Below, piece after piece: positions 41,846-51,412 of a stretch of 64,000 bases of DNA. The notes beneath the pieces were generated by a model. It did no database searches. It was not told the origin of the DNA and saw nothing but the letters and a program-made list of their open reading frames with translations. The position numbers and the translations under genes are program-made. Each line of letters opens with the position of its first letter. The stretch's first letter is position 1. Origin of the DNA: Candidatus Enterococcus murrayae (lineage in GTDB: Bacteria; Bacillota; Bacilli; Lactobacillales; Enterococcaceae). The DNA lies in assembly GCF_017315985.1 (NCBI RefSeq), contig NZ_JAFLVR010000010.1:1-64000 (forward strand), read 5' to 3'.

Positions 41846-44155
41846 CTATTGTCTCCTTTTTATATTGATGGAATAGAATTCATTTGCCATCAGCCGTTTT
41901 TTTACGACCAAGCGGTTTTGAAGCACCTCGACCTCTTCTAAGGTTTGCAGATGTGTATTCTTCTCGTCTAAGTAAATAAGATCCGAGGAACGAAGATGTT
42001 CATTAAAATTAAATCCCTCCCACAATCCAAACAAATCGCCATGATTTTTTAAACAAGAAAAGATTCTTAATTCATAATTGCCATTTGGAATAGTTGAAAA
42101 GACAATTTCTTCTTCAACTGCCTCAGCCTCAAAGAAATTTTCCAGCTCCGTCTTTTTGAGATGCGCTTCGTCCTTCAGGAAATAGAGACTATTCGGATGA
42201 ACATAGTGATGGCCTAAAACAAAAAACTCCTCTCCATCAAGCGTACAAACCAGCCGCGCCTCATCCTTATAAAGAAATTTCAAGCCCTTTAGCTGGTCAA
42301 ACAGCTTCATAGCATGCATCGCGGGTTTAAAGAGACCTCTTCGATTGATCAGGCCGTTTCCGCCACTTAATAGGGAAGACGGTTTAGCCGTCTTCTGAGC
42401 GAGATCCGTTCCTAACCAATAGCCCAATCCCTCAACCTGATCAAAAATATCAATGATACTTTTGCTGATGAATGCGCCCTTATACAGACTATCATTCAAT
42501 AGATTGCTTCTTGAAACTGTATTGCTCCATTCAGTAATATACACAGGCTTCATTAGTTGCGCCTGTTTTATTATTTGCATTTGATTCAATAAAAAATCCG
42601 GATCAGTGATTCGCTGATAATTTCTCTTTTCTCTGATCAAGCGATTAGAATAGGGAAACAAAACAAATGAATAAAAATCAAACGCACACTCCGACAGCTC
42701 TTCTTGTAAAAAGCGGTTTATATCCAGTTTGCTTGATAAAATGAAGTTCCCGCCGCCAATTGTGATCGTTGGAATCAACGATCTGCAAAGCTCTGAGGTC
42801 GTTCGGTAAAACTCACTGTACCGCGCAACTAGTTCCTTATCCTCTGGATCACTGGCGACGATCTCAATCACCCATTGCCCCACTTCTTTTCGTCCATAAC
42901 GATTCAGTACATGGCGACAAAAGCTGGCCAACGCTTCACGCCAGCTCTCGATTGGGTAGGCACTCTCTTTAAATGAATGAATCAATTTATTGATACTTAT
43001 CCAAGGAGTCAGCCCTAGCGCTATTAATGAATCCAAAATCTCATCAAGTCTCTCATATTCCTGCAGCGACTCTCCCAAAAGCTCTGTTGTGAATACACCC
43101 CAGATTCTCCCATACTCAAAGCTAAGATTCTGCTTTAAAATCGATAAATGCTGTCGCAGATTGCTGCTTAGAACAATTTCAGCCTCACCAATATTCAATA
43201 GCTTGCTCCAGGTCTCCTTAATCGGTTCTGCCGTTAAGCTGGCAACATCCAAATGCAGAGAACTCCTTTTAGAGACATCCTCAACCATTTGATCCTCTTT
43301 ATACCTGCTATAAGAATCCTTTACTTTATCGTCGGCTCGAAGCACAGTCGTCTGCTTTTGACGCCCATTTTGCTTCCGATATTCTGAAGGAGTGACGTGA
43401 TACTCCTCCTTAAATTTCTTATTGAACCCGTTAACGCTAAAAAAGCCATTATCTATTGCTATTCGTGTAATCGACTTGTCCGATTCCAGCAAATCTCTTA
43501 TCGCGTATTGCATGCGGATTTGGCTCAAATAGTCCTTGAAATTCAAGCCCAGATTTTTCTTGAAAAATTTAGAAAAATAAGCGGTATCCATATGAACAAT
43601 ATCCGCTAATTCTGCCAAGGTGAGATTGTCATAATACCTTTCTTTGATTATTCGTGTGATTTGCTGAATGCGTTTATCCTGATCCATCCCGCTCGCACTG
43701 TATTCGATAAAGAGACTGCTGAGCTCGTTTAGCAAACGATATACCTTGCTTATTTGCAAAAAATTCGTCTTATCATTCTCAAATAAAAATAAATCGATGA
43801 TCTCAATGATCAGTTTGCGGATCGATTGATAATTCTTACCTGGGTCCTTAACAGAATTACAATCAAAACTACTCCTTCCTGTTTCCAGTGCCTGTGATAA
43901 TAAAAAATCAGAAATGGAAAAATGAAACAGCAAACTTTCTTTCCCATTCGCAGTTATCTGATACCTCTCCTGCTTGTTCACCACAACGATATCATCCGCT
44001 TTCATTTCATAGCAGTGCTCATCAATTTGCAGCTCCGCTTTTCCCTTCAATAAAAACAGCAAATCAGTCGTTCGCGTTTCACTTGGTAAAAGGGCAACAT
44101 CTGTCATCAGCCGAATATCGCTTTGGGTATCTAAATAGCTTATGATCTCACTCAT
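41846..44155 (-). CDS. AraC-family regulator with degenerate GH39-like C-terminal domain
   Basis: 769 residues. Residues 15-80 form a cupin-like sensor, residues 165-265 a double helix-turn-helix AraC domain (LTLAELADIVHMDTAYFSKFFKK, then SVNGFNKKFKEEYHVTPSEYRK). From about 310 a GH39-like barrel follows. The nucleophile-type YITEW is kept (Glu542), but the usual W-x-x-E-x-W-N-E-P acid/base motif reads WVIEIVASDP (428-437), with Ser replacing the acid Glu. It therefore probably binds a glycoside rather than hydrolysing it. Start 44155 follows GGAG. Transcribed toward the operon it should control. Confidence 0.87.
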   Translation of the reverse strand: MSEIISYLDTQSDIRLMTDVALLPSETRTTDLLFLLKGKAELQIDEHCYEMKADDIVVVNKQERYQITANGKESLLFHFSISDFLLSQALETGRSSFDCNSVKDPGKNYQSIRKLIIEIIDLFLFENDKTNFLQISKVYRLLNELSSLFIEYSASGMDQDKRIQQITRIIKERYYDNLTLAELADIVHMDTAYFSKFFKKNLGLNFKDYLSQIRMQYAIRDLLESDKSITRIAIDNGFFSVNGFNKKFKEEYHVTPSEYRKQNGRQKQTTVLRADDKVKDSYSRYKEDQMVEDVSKRSSLHLDVASLTAEPIKETWSKLLNIGEAEIVLSSNLRQHLSILKQNLSFEYGRIWGVFTTELLGESLQEYERLDEILDSLIALGLTPWISINKLIHSFKESAYPIESWREALASFCRHVLNRYGRKEVGQWVIEIVASDPEDKELVARYSEFYRTTSELCRSLIPTITIGGGNFILSSKLDINRFLQEELSECAFDFYSFVLFPYSNRLIREKRNYQRITDPDFLLNQMQIIKQAQLMKPVYITEWSNTVSRSNLLNDSLYKGAFISKSIIDIFDQVEGLGYWLGTDLAQKTAKPSSLLSGGNGLINRRGLFKPAMHAMKLFDQLKGLKFLYKDEARLVCTLDGEEFFVLGHHYVHPNSLYFLKDEAHLKKTELENFFEAEAVEEEIVFSTIPNGNYELRIFSCLKNHGDLFGLWEGFNFNEHLRSSDLIYLDEKNTHLQTLEEVEVLQNRLVVKKRLMANEFYSINIKRRQ

Positions 44156-44495
44156 CCATTGTCTCCTTTCTTCCATTTACCCACATTGATAACTGGGGCT
44201 TCTTTGCCTTTGATACTACCATAAGGCTCAAAAGTTTGATATCCCTTTCAGATCTCTGAAGCAGATTAAAAAAATCAGATGACTCTACGCTCCATCTTAA
44301 AAGGTTCAAAAAAATACCTTATCTAATCTGCGATTTTTTATTGACGGATGAGGTGTTTAATGAAAGAATATGATGGATTAGTTGCGATTTCTGATAGGAT
44401 ATCTAGCTTTAGCATTCTATCAAAAACAGCTTAGAGGAACCCCCTAGCGTCAGGACTAGAAACAGGTAAATCTCAAATGGTATGGAGGAGTTTTA
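44156..44495. other. Divergent intergenic region between AraC and DUF1846 genes
   Basis: Holds both start regions. No strong promoter boxes were recognised. A TTGACG at 44341-44346 may be a rightward -35 but lacks a good -10 at the right distance. The only reading frame with a ribosome site is the short one at 44360-44434. Confidence 0.5.
44360..44434 (+). CDS. Possible 24-residue leader peptide
   Basis: MKEYDGLVAISDRISSFSIL... preceded by GAGGTG at four to five bases. It lies 60 bases upstream of the DUF1846 gene. Could be a leader peptide or chance; nothing else supports it. Confidence 0.2.
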   Translation: MKEYDGLVAISDRISSFSILSKTA

Positions 44496-45998
44496 GTGAG
44501 AGAAATAGGATTTGATTCAAAGAAGTATTTAGTCGAGCAATCTCGCTATATTTTAGAACGGGTAAATCAATACGATAAGCTCTATCTAGAATTTGGCGGA
44601 AAATTAGTTGATGATAAGCATGCGAAACGAGTGTTACCTGGATTTCAGGAAGATATCAAGGTGAAGCTGCTGCAAAAACTTAAGGATCAGGCGGAGATCC
44701 TAATTTGTTTATATGCAGGAGATATCGAACGCAATAAGATTCGCGGTGATTACGGGATCACCTATGATATGGACGTTTTACGCTTGATCGATGAGCTTCG
44801 GGGGTATGATTTGTCGGTGAACAGCGTAGTCATCACTCGCTATAACAATCAACCAGCGACCAATGCTTTTATCAACAAACTGGAACGTCGAAATATCAAA
44901 GTGTACAAACACGAAGCAATCGAAAATTATCCCTTGAACGTTGAGAAAATTGTTTCTAATGAAGGCTTTGGCAAAAATGAGTACGTTAAAACAGAGAAGC
45001 CAATCGTTATCGTGACCGCTCCAGGAGCAGGCAGCGGTAAACTAGCCACCTGTTTGAACCAGCTTTATCATGAAAGCAAGCTAGGGAAAAACGCCGGATA
45101 CTCGAAATTCGAAACCTTCCCCGTCTGGAATGTTCCATTAAAGCACCCCTTGAACATCGCTTATGAAGCAGCGACAGTCGATCTTGGGGACGTTAATATG
45201 ATCGATTCCTTCTATTTAGATCATTATGGAGAGATGGCGGTCAACTACAATCGAGATGTCCAAACATTTCCCGTAATCAAACGAATTATTGAAAAGATCA
45301 CCGATCAGGAATCTGTCTACAAATCACCGACAGATATGGGGGTGAATCAGGTCAAAGCGGGCATTGTGAATGATGAGATTGTTCAAGAAGCTTCTCGCCA
45401 GGAAATTATTCGGCGGTATTTTCAGACAGAGTGTGATTTTAAAAAGGGGCTCGTTGACGAGGAAGCAGTCAATAGAATCAATTTAATTATGGAAGAGATC
45501 GATTTGAAGCCAGAGGATCGCACTGTAGTTACTCCAGCACATGCATATGCAGAAAAATTTGAGACCTCCGCAAAAGGTCCTGCCGCAGTAATCGCGTTGG
45601 AACTGCCTACTAAAAAGATCGTTACCGGCCGCACAACCTCATTGATGGAGGCTTCAGCTTCTGTCATATTAAATGCAATAAAATCGTTAGCCAAAATCGA
45701 TGATGACATTCATTTACTATCGCCGATTATTTTAGAAACCATCCAAAATTTGAAAAAGAACGAAATGCATATGAAAGACTACTCTCTAGATATTCGTGAA
45801 GTATTGCTTGCACTAGCAATTAGTGCCGTCACAAATCCAACGGCCCAATGCGCTTATGAGAAGCTGGTAGAGCTTGAAGGAACGCAGGCTCACTCTACAG
45901 TTATGCTGAGCAAAAACAATGAACAGTCCTTTAGAAATCTAGGGATCGATATTACTTCAGCTGCAGTGTATCCATCAGAACAGCTGTATCATCAATAA
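44496..45998 (+). CDS. DUF1846-family protein
   Basis: 500-residue cytosolic protein of the DUF1846 family, full length. Recognisable are [16 protein letters not shown] at the N-terminus, [21 protein letters not shown] (a P-loop-like segment near residue 170) and [12 protein letters not shown]. The family is common in Firmicutes and has been solved structurally, but its biochemical role is not settled; a nucleotide- or phosphate-linked enzyme is suggested by the P-loop-like motif. GTG start with GGAGGAG five bases upstream. Monocistronic, with a terminator after it. Confidence 0.88.
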   Translation: MREIGFDSKKYLVEQSRYILERVNQYDKLYLEFGGKLVDDKHAKRVLPGFQEDIKVKLLQKLKDQAEILICLYAGDIERNKIRGDYGITYDMDVLRLIDELRGYDLSVNSVVITRYNNQPATNAFINKLERRNIKVYKHEAIENYPLNVEKIVSNEGFGKNEYVKTEKPIVIVTAPGAGSGKLATCLNQLYHESKLGKNAGYSKFETFPVWNVPLKHPLNIAYEAATVDLGDVNMIDSFYLDHYGEMAVNYNRDVQTFPVIKRIIEKITDQESVYKSPTDMGVNQVKAGIVNDEIVQEASRQEIIRRYFQTECDFKKGLVDEEAVNRINLIMEEIDLKPEDRTVVTPAHAYAEKFETSAKGPAAVIALELPTKKIVTGRTTSLMEASASVILNAIKSLAKIDDDIHLLSPIILETIQNLKKNEMHMKDYSLDIREVLLALAISAVTNPTAQCAYEKLVELEGTQAHSTVMLSKNNEQSFRNLGIDITSAAVYPSEQLYHQ

Positions 45999-46030
45999 AA
46001 TACGCTTAATTTAGCTGGAAATAGCTCATA

Positions 46031-46070
46031 AAAAAAGATGACCTCTTCTTGAAAAAAGGTCATCTTTTTT
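46031..46070. terminator. Bidirectional terminator between DUF1846 and hydrolase genes
   Basis: AAAAAAGATGACCT pairs with AGGTCATCTTTTTT; A/T tails on both sides allow termination of the convergent plus- and minus-strand genes. Confidence 0.9.
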
Positions 46071-46205
46071 GCGCTATTCTGTTGCAATAATCGCTGACTC
46101 TTCCAGATTCCCGCAACAAATACTCCTGCTGCGAAGAAGTTTATATCTATAAGCGATATCGGTTTAAACCATCATAACCCTTCTCAGTCTCTCACATTTT
46201 GTGCT

Positions 46206-47351
46206 TTAAATCTTTGAATCGATCCAATCTGTAATATAATCCAAAACCAACTGGATATTTCCAACCTGGCAATGATGTGACGCATTTTCTTCCTTAGTGA
46301 AGACCCGGCTAGTTACCGATTTTGCATTTGACAGAGCATTGATCTGTTTATCCAAATATACAGTATAAATATCTTCTGCTCCTGCAAGAATCAGAACGTC
46401 TTGTTGAATCAAAGGTGAGATGTCCACAGTGTTATATTTTTTTATCGCTTTGTAATAATCGTAAAGCGTGTCGATATCACCAAAGACTTCTCTTCCTTGT
46501 TGAAACAGCCAGAGCGAAAACTTGTTTTCTCTCATCAGGCCATCGATCATTTGCCATTTAGGACTACTTGGCGTCTCCATCAATTGATTAATCAGATTTT
46601 GCAGCTGCTCTGGCGCCCTATACAAAATCGCCCCATAAAAATCGTAAATCAAATCATACAGCACAACTCTTTTGATGCGCTCCTCATAGGCCGCAGCCCG
46701 TGCTGCCAAATAGCCGCCTAAAGAAACGCCTAATAAGGTGACATCTTCCAAGTTAAAATAATCTAAAATTACTTTCGTGCAGAGCTCCCATTCAGGCTTC
46801 ATTTTCATTTCGCATCGATTTAATACTTCCCCTTGACCGAAGCCTTCAAACATATATACATTGTAGCCCTTGGAATATACATATTGCATAAGAGGTATAA
46901 ATTCCTGAATGAAGGAGTCATAGCCGCCGTGCACAACAATATCGCCTTTACTTTCCGCCGGATGACATTTATAAAGGACAGGAAAATAGTCCTTTTTAAA
47001 AGGCACACGCACATAGGTCATATCGACATCTCGGTAAGCCGCTTGATATTCATTCATACACCGCTCATATAGCTCTGTTTTATACAGCTGTCCTTGAGCG
47101 TCATTCTCATCATCAAGCATGAAAAACAAAGCCGCCCGAAAGCATGTCGCTGAAGCAATATATTTTCCTTCATTGTGAAAAACCTCAGCTTTATCAAGAA
47201 ATAATTGCGACCAGCTATCAAAATCTGTCAGCTCTGCTCCTATTTCAGCAACAGTGTTATAGTCTAAGGAACCAAACGAATAAAATCTATTTAATTGAAA
47301 ATTGAATGCTGTGTCCTCGTGAAAATCATAAAATCCTACTGGAAAATTCAT
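46206..47351 (-). CDS. Alpha/beta hydrolase (FrsA/dihydropseudooxynicotine-hydrolase-like)
   Basis: 381-residue hydrolase with a helical N-terminal extension (residues 1-125) and an alpha/beta fold after it. The nucleophile serine is in LLGVSLGGYLAARAA, the acid probably in LILAGAEDIYTV and the histidine in NASHHCQVGN. No signal peptide. Co-transcribed with a TetR gene 83 bases upstream, so probably induced by its substrate, an ester, C-C ketone or amide. Substrate unknown. Confidence 0.82.
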   Translation of the reverse strand: MNFPVGFYDFHEDTAFNFQLNRFYSFGSLDYNTVAEIGAELTDFDSWSQLFLDKAEVFHNEGKYIASATCFRAALFFMLDDENDAQGQLYKTELYERCMNEYQAAYRDVDMTYVRVPFKKDYFPVLYKCHPAESKGDIVVHGGYDSFIQEFIPLMQYVYSKGYNVYMFEGFGQGEVLNRCEMKMKPEWELCTKVILDYFNLEDVTLLGVSLGGYLAARAAAYEERIKRVVLYDLIYDFYGAILYRAPEQLQNLINQLMETPSSPKWQMIDGLMRENKFSLWLFQQGREVFGDIDTLYDYYKAIKKYNTVDISPLIQQDVLILAGAEDIYTVYLDKQINALSNAKSVTSRVFTKEENASHHCQVGNIQLVLDYITDWIDSKI

Positions 47352-47434
47352 AGTCTTTCCTCCTATCTCTTTGCCCTACTTTGAAACATTATAACTATCT
47401 TCGCTTGACTCTTATTCGTATTGTTTACCTAAAT

Positions 47435-48019
47435 TCATTCATCTATCGGACTGTCTAATAGTTTTGAAAGAAGAATTTTAATATTAAGCACTTTTTCTTC
47501 CATGGATTGCACCTCATTATCATGAATGATCGCGCTTATGCCAAAAAGAATAAATTGACTTAGCAGGTGAGTATTCGGTACAGAAACGCGGATATCGCCA
47601 TTTGCGATTCCTTCAAGAATAATTTGCTCAAATATTGGTTCTATCTTTAATAATGTTCTTGAAAGCAAGATGGTCATGATCTCAGGATTCACCTTTTTGG
47701 TATACATCGAGCGATATTCAGATATGGAGCTTGGTAAAAGAATAAATACTTGGTTTAGCTTCTCCTTAAAATCCCATTTGGGAGTATCGGCAACTTCAGT
47801 GAGCTTAACCAAATATTTCTCATTATATGTCTCTAAAGCTGCTTCATATATCTCTTTTTTAGACTCGAAATAGTGATAGAACATCCCAATTTCCCCATCC
47901 GCTTCCTTTAAAATGGACCGAATAGATGTCTTCTCGTAGCCATTTTCTAAAAACTGTTTCAGTGCGATCTCTATAAGCTCCTGGCGTCGCACATCTGGAT
48001 CTTTTACAACTCGTGACAT
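47435..48019 (-). CDS. TetR-family regulator
   Basis: 194-residue repressor: TetR helix-turn-helix at residues 10-55 (QELIEIALKQFLENGYEKTSIRSILKEA, then GMFYHYFESKKEIYEAAL) and a variable ligand domain. The frame is open to 48079, but ATG at 48019 is chosen: GGAGAGG precedes it, and the longer form would run through the operator-like palindrome 48040-48088. Likely autoregulates and controls the hydrolase gene. Confidence 0.88.
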   Translation of the reverse strand: MSRVVKDPDVRRQELIEIALKQFLENGYEKTSIRSILKEADGEIGMFYHYFESKKEIYEAALETYNEKYLVKLTEVADTPKWDFKEKLNQVFILLPSSISEYRSMYTKKVNPEIMTILLSRTLLKIEPIFEQIILEGIANGDIRVSVPNTHLLSQFILFGISAIIHDNEVQSMEEKVLNIKILLSKLLDSPIDE

Positions 48020-48039
48020 CGTAATCCTCTCCTTTAACT

Positions 48040-48088
48040 GACAAAACATCGTTCTGTAGATATTGTAACTACCGAACATTGTTTTGTC
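48040..48088. promoter_or_regulatory. TetR operator-like palindrome
   Basis: GACAAAACATCGTTCTGTAG (48040-48059) and CTACCGAACATTGTTTTGTC (48069-48088) are inverted repeats matching at 17 of 20 positions, centred about 45 bases upstream of the TetR start. A sizeable dyad of this type is usual for TetR autoregulation. Confidence 0.75.
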
Positions 48089-48094
48089 AATAGA

Positions 48095-48130
48095 ATAAAA
48101 AAAGAAGACATCCTGTTAAAATGTCCTCTT
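48095..48130 (-). terminator. Terminator of the MATE gene
   Basis: GAAGACAT pairs with ATGTCCTC (one G-T/A-C mismatch), followed on the minus strand by CTTTTTTTATT. About 120 bases after the MATE stop. Confidence 0.65.
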
Positions 48131-48253
48131 ATGTTTTCGATATTCAGTTATAATAGTTTTGATTTTAAGCGATAACTACTATTTCTTCTTCATTTTCAGT
48201 CAACGCACTTGCCCTGGTAGGCATTAATTTGATTCAACAAATCGTTAGATAGT

Positions 48254-49651
48254 TTATATTTTCTTGATAATACTATTGATCAGAAGAAAGTATATAGTTC
48301 TTTTCTTTTTTTTAGACTGGGGGTTAAGAGGTAGCTTTCCTGTGTACCGTTTCATCAAAATTCCTGCAAACAATGCAGTGATCAGTTCTGTGATCGGCAT
48401 AACAAACCAAAGCATGTCAGCTCCCAATGTAAGAGGAAGCAGAAAAATCAAGAGACCGCTGATTACCAGTCCACGAGCAACGGAAATCAGAAAAGCTGCT
48501 TTAGGCTTCATCAATGCCTGAAAGTAATAGGTAGAAAAGATATTGAAGGGCAGAAAAATAAAGGACAGACCATAGCTCCCAATAATCGCTGGCGCTGCTT
48601 CAACAATTTCCTGATTCGGTGTCATAAAAATGTTGACCAGAAGCAGCGGAACGCTCAAGCTTAGCACGGTCCAAAACAAACTAAAAAATCCTGCTGTTCC
48701 TAACGCATATTTCAAGGTTTCTTTGATTCTATTTCCTTGTTTTGCACCGAAATTTACTGATAGAATCGGCTGCGCTGCCTGTCCGACACTATAGGCGCAG
48801 CATTGAACAAAAGTACTGATATTCACAATAACACCATAAACTGACAACGCATTGGTCCCTAGATACTTCATGATTTGTCGGTTGAACATGATCGTCACGA
48901 TCCCCATTGCAACATCGACAAAAAATGTTGAGAAACCAATAACAGTGATTTCTTTTAGCTTTCTCAAGACCTTCGTAGGAGTGACCAAAAACAACGTGTT
49001 ATGTTTGCTTTGAAAATGCGTCAACATCAATAAAAATGAAATCGCTGAACCGATAGCCGTAGCCAATCCAGCACCGAAAATCCCTAAATCAAATGTAAAA
49101 ACAAATAAATAATCACCGAATACATTGAATAACCCACCGGCAAGAATCGCTTTGGTGGCTAGACCAGGACTATTGTCATTTCGTAAAAAAGCCGCCAGCA
49201 TTTGATTGAATAGAAACAACGGTAAGACTACTTTGACTGGCAGTAAATATTGCTGAGCAAGCGGTAAAAGCGCCTCTCCAGCTCCAAACAGCTGTAGCAG
49301 CGGCTGTTCAAATAGAATCAAGCTGATCCATGTCATGATGGCTAAAATCACCGAGCCAATGACCGAAACTGTAAAATAATCGTCATCAGTCTCTGCTGAA
49401 TCCTCTTTCTTTCCTTTCATCGTACTGAAGATAACAGAACCGCCAATCCCCATAAGCAAACCCAAACTGTAAATAATGTTCCAGACCGGAGCGACAATAG
49501 CTAATGTTGCCGTTCCATCAGGTCCTTGATACTGCCCCACCATCGCCATATCCACCACCGAGTAGATCGATGTGATCAAGGCGCTTCCAAAGGCTGCAGA
49601 AAGATACCGAAAATAGATTGTTTTCACTTTTCCCTTTAAAAATTCATTCAT
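48254..49651 (-). CDS. MATE-family efflux transporter
   Basis: 465-residue membrane protein with about 12 hydrophobic segments in two homologous halves (SVVDMAMVGQYQGPDGTATLAI in the first, YGVIVNISTFVQCCAYSVGQAAQPILSVNFGAKQ in the second). It exports cationic or aromatic compounds with sodium or proton coupling. Start at 49651 follows GGAGGG at five bases. Expression is probably controlled by the upstream leader, whose terminator sits directly before the ribosome site. Confidence 0.9.
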   Translation of the reverse strand: MNEFLKGKVKTIYFRYLSAAFGSALITSIYSVVDMAMVGQYQGPDGTATLAIVAPVWNIIYSLGLLMGIGGSVIFSTMKGKKEDSAETDDDYFTVSVIGSVILAIMTWISLILFEQPLLQLFGAGEALLPLAQQYLLPVKVVLPLFLFNQMLAAFLRNDNSPGLATKAILAGGLFNVFGDYLFVFTFDLGIFGAGLATAIGSAISFLLMLTHFQSKHNTLFLVTPTKVLRKLKEITVIGFSTFFVDVAMGIVTIMFNRQIMKYLGTNALSVYGVIVNISTFVQCCAYSVGQAAQPILSVNFGAKQGNRIKETLKYALGTAGFFSLFWTVLSLSVPLLLVNIFMTPNQEIVEAAPAIIGSYGLSFIFLPFNIFSTYYFQALMKPKAAFLISVARGLVISGLLIFLLPLTLGADMLWFVMPITELITALFAGILMKRYTGKLPLNPQSKKKKRTIYFLLINSIIKKI

Positions 49652-49664
49652 GTTTACCCTCCTT

Positions 49665-49790
49665 AACAAAAAAAGCTGGATAAAACAACAGATTTTTCAT
49701 CCGTTGCCTTATCCAGCGTATCATCCTAGTAAATGATCTGCCCTCCGAGCAAGTAATATTTATTTTAGAGGGGGTTTAGTTGAATGTCAA
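49665..49790 (-). promoter_or_regulatory. MATE promoter and attenuator leader (candidate riboswitch)
   Basis: Minus-strand -35 TTGACA (49785-49790) and -10 TAAAAT (49762-49767), 17-base spacer. The roughly 110-base leader ends in a strong terminator: GCTGGATAA...TTATCCAGC (49675-49717) with a T-run at 49665-49674, only a few bases before the MATE ribosome site. A frame for a 26-residue peptide (start 49724) spans the hairpin but has only a distant GGAGGG. Control by ligand-binding RNA or leader translation is likely; I do not recognise the RNA class. Confidence 0.7.
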
Positions 49791-49921
49791 GAGGCATTTT
49801 GACATTTGCAAGCAAGCATTCTTAATCTGAAATGAGCAAACTCTTAACTCTGCTAATATCAGCTATTGACTCTACCATACACAAAAGTAAGATCCAAAAT
49901 TTTTGTTCTTGATGTGCCTTC

Positions 49922-51412
49922 TTAGCTATCCTTGCACTCAATTTTAAAAGGGGAAACTGGATAGCCAACTTCGTTAAACAACGCTGGAATGGGTGCATTG
50001 CTCCAGGCATATTCAACAGTAGTCAATTCCTGATTATTTTCAACTGAAATCTCGATCATATTCTTTTTGATGGAGACGGTAAAATTATCCGCATTTGTAT
50101 GGATGCACTCCTCACAGGTTACTTTTAAGCTTTCAGCATTTTTTATTTCGATAACTATTTTGTCTTTTTCCTTAGCAATAACGTTTGCTGTAGGTGAACT
50201 AGAGTAGTATCGTTGCTGGATGATCTCTCCGATACGTTCTCCCAGAACATTCTTTTCCGGCGGATGAATGTTGTCAGGTAGACCACAGTCCAAACTAGTG
50301 ACAAGAAAGGTTGCTTTCATATTTTCAGCTATTTTAGCCTGTGCCTGCCGAACTGCTGGCCAATCATGGTTCGGCTTATCTACACACAAAGGTAATTGAA
50401 CGATATAAAATGGAACCTCCGCTTGAAGATCTGCTCGCCACTGTTTCATCAGCATCGATAAAAGTTCCTCATATAAGTAGCCATGCTGTGTGTCTTCTTC
50501 TCCTTGATACCAGATAACACCTAAAAAAGTATACGGGACTATTTTTTTAAACATCGTGTAATACAACCCGGCTGGACGCAAAAATGAGTACGGGGTGATT
50601 GGCGGCGGCCATGGCGAATGCCCAATTTTCTTCTTGATATCAATTAGACTGAGATTTGGGTGCCCTTCTACCCATTGATTTCTTAATGAATAATAGCTCT
50701 CAGCGATGGCTTGATAAGTATTCCACTTCACATCAAATTCTTCTCGCGTTTTACCAGTGATGGCTTGCTGGTAAGGTACTAAAATATTCTGATTTAAACT
50801 TTTACTCTTCTTTAAAAAATCCAGACTCATCCATGAACTTGCACTTGTACCACCTTTACTGCAATTTACGATACCGACAATTCTATTCGGATACTTCTTT
50901 TTGTAACGCCGCATCGAATAATAGGCTATCGCAGAGACTTCTGCTAATGTTTCAGAATTTATTGGCTTCCATTCCTCCCAAGAAACAGTTGAAGGAATAG
51001 TTTCTATATTATCTTCATACTCAACCTGTGGAACATTGATAAAGAAAAGATCAATAGACGTTTGTGCTACTCTTTCTTTTTCAGCCTGAAAATGCGCTTC
51101 ATCTGCCATCTTAAACTCGATATTGGATTGGCCACCAAAAAGAAAGACATCCCCAAACTGAACATGTACCTTTTTTTCTGCCAGCTCTGTTTTAACTGTG
51201 ATATCGCCAATAGTACCATATTTCTGAGGAGGCAGAATCAACGAAAAATAGCCTGATTCATCAGAGGTTGTTTTAACATCAAGTTCTCCAAAACGGACTT
51301 GCACTTCTTCCTTATTAGATACCTGCCCCGTAAGAAAAAAGTCTTTTTCGGCCTGAACAACGGCATTATCAGTAAATAGAGGATTCAATTTTATCATTGT
51401 CATTTTTTTCAT
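49922..51412 (-). CDS. Sialate O-acetylesterase-like SGNH hydrolase
   Basis: 496-residue carbohydrate esterase of the SASA/DUF303 type: nucleophile Ser96 in FGGQSN, then VNCSKGGTSASSW, IWYQGEEDT, and Asp/His in GLPDNIHPPEK. No signal peptide, so it is cytosolic. Its start overlaps the PTS IIC stop by four bases (ATGA). It should remove acetyl groups from a sugar brought in by the PTS. The substrate could be an acetylated oligosaccharide; sialic acid itself is unlikely because no sialate genes are near. Confidence 0.86.
   Translation of the reverse strand: MKKMTMIKLNPLFTDNAVVQAEKDFFLTGQVSNKEEVQVRFGELDVKTTSDESGYFSLILPPQKYGTIGDITVKTELAEKKVHVQFGDVFLFGGQSNIEFKMADEAHFQAEKERVAQTSIDLFFINVPQVEYEDNIETIPSTVSWEEWKPINSETLAEVSAIAYYSMRRYKKKYPNRIVGIVNCSKGGTSASSWMSLDFLKKSKSLNQNILVPYQQAITGKTREEFDVKWNTYQAIAESYYSLRNQWVEGHPNLSLIDIKKKIGHSPWPPPITPYSFLRPAGLYYTMFKKIVPYTFLGVIWYQGEEDTQHGYLYEELLSMLMKQWRADLQAEVPFYIVQLPLCVDKPNHDWPAVRQAQAKIAENMKATFLVTSLDCGLPDNIHPPEKNVLGERIGEIIQQRYYSSSPTANVIAKEKDKIVIEIKNAESLKVTCEECIHTNADNFTVSIKKNMIEISVENNQELTTVEYAWSNAPIPALFNEVGYPVSPFKIECKDS

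Noticed and set aside
49922-51412. Sialic acid catabolism based on the esterase's family name
   Set aside because: No sialate lyase, kinase or transporter is nearby. The family deacetylates many sugars.
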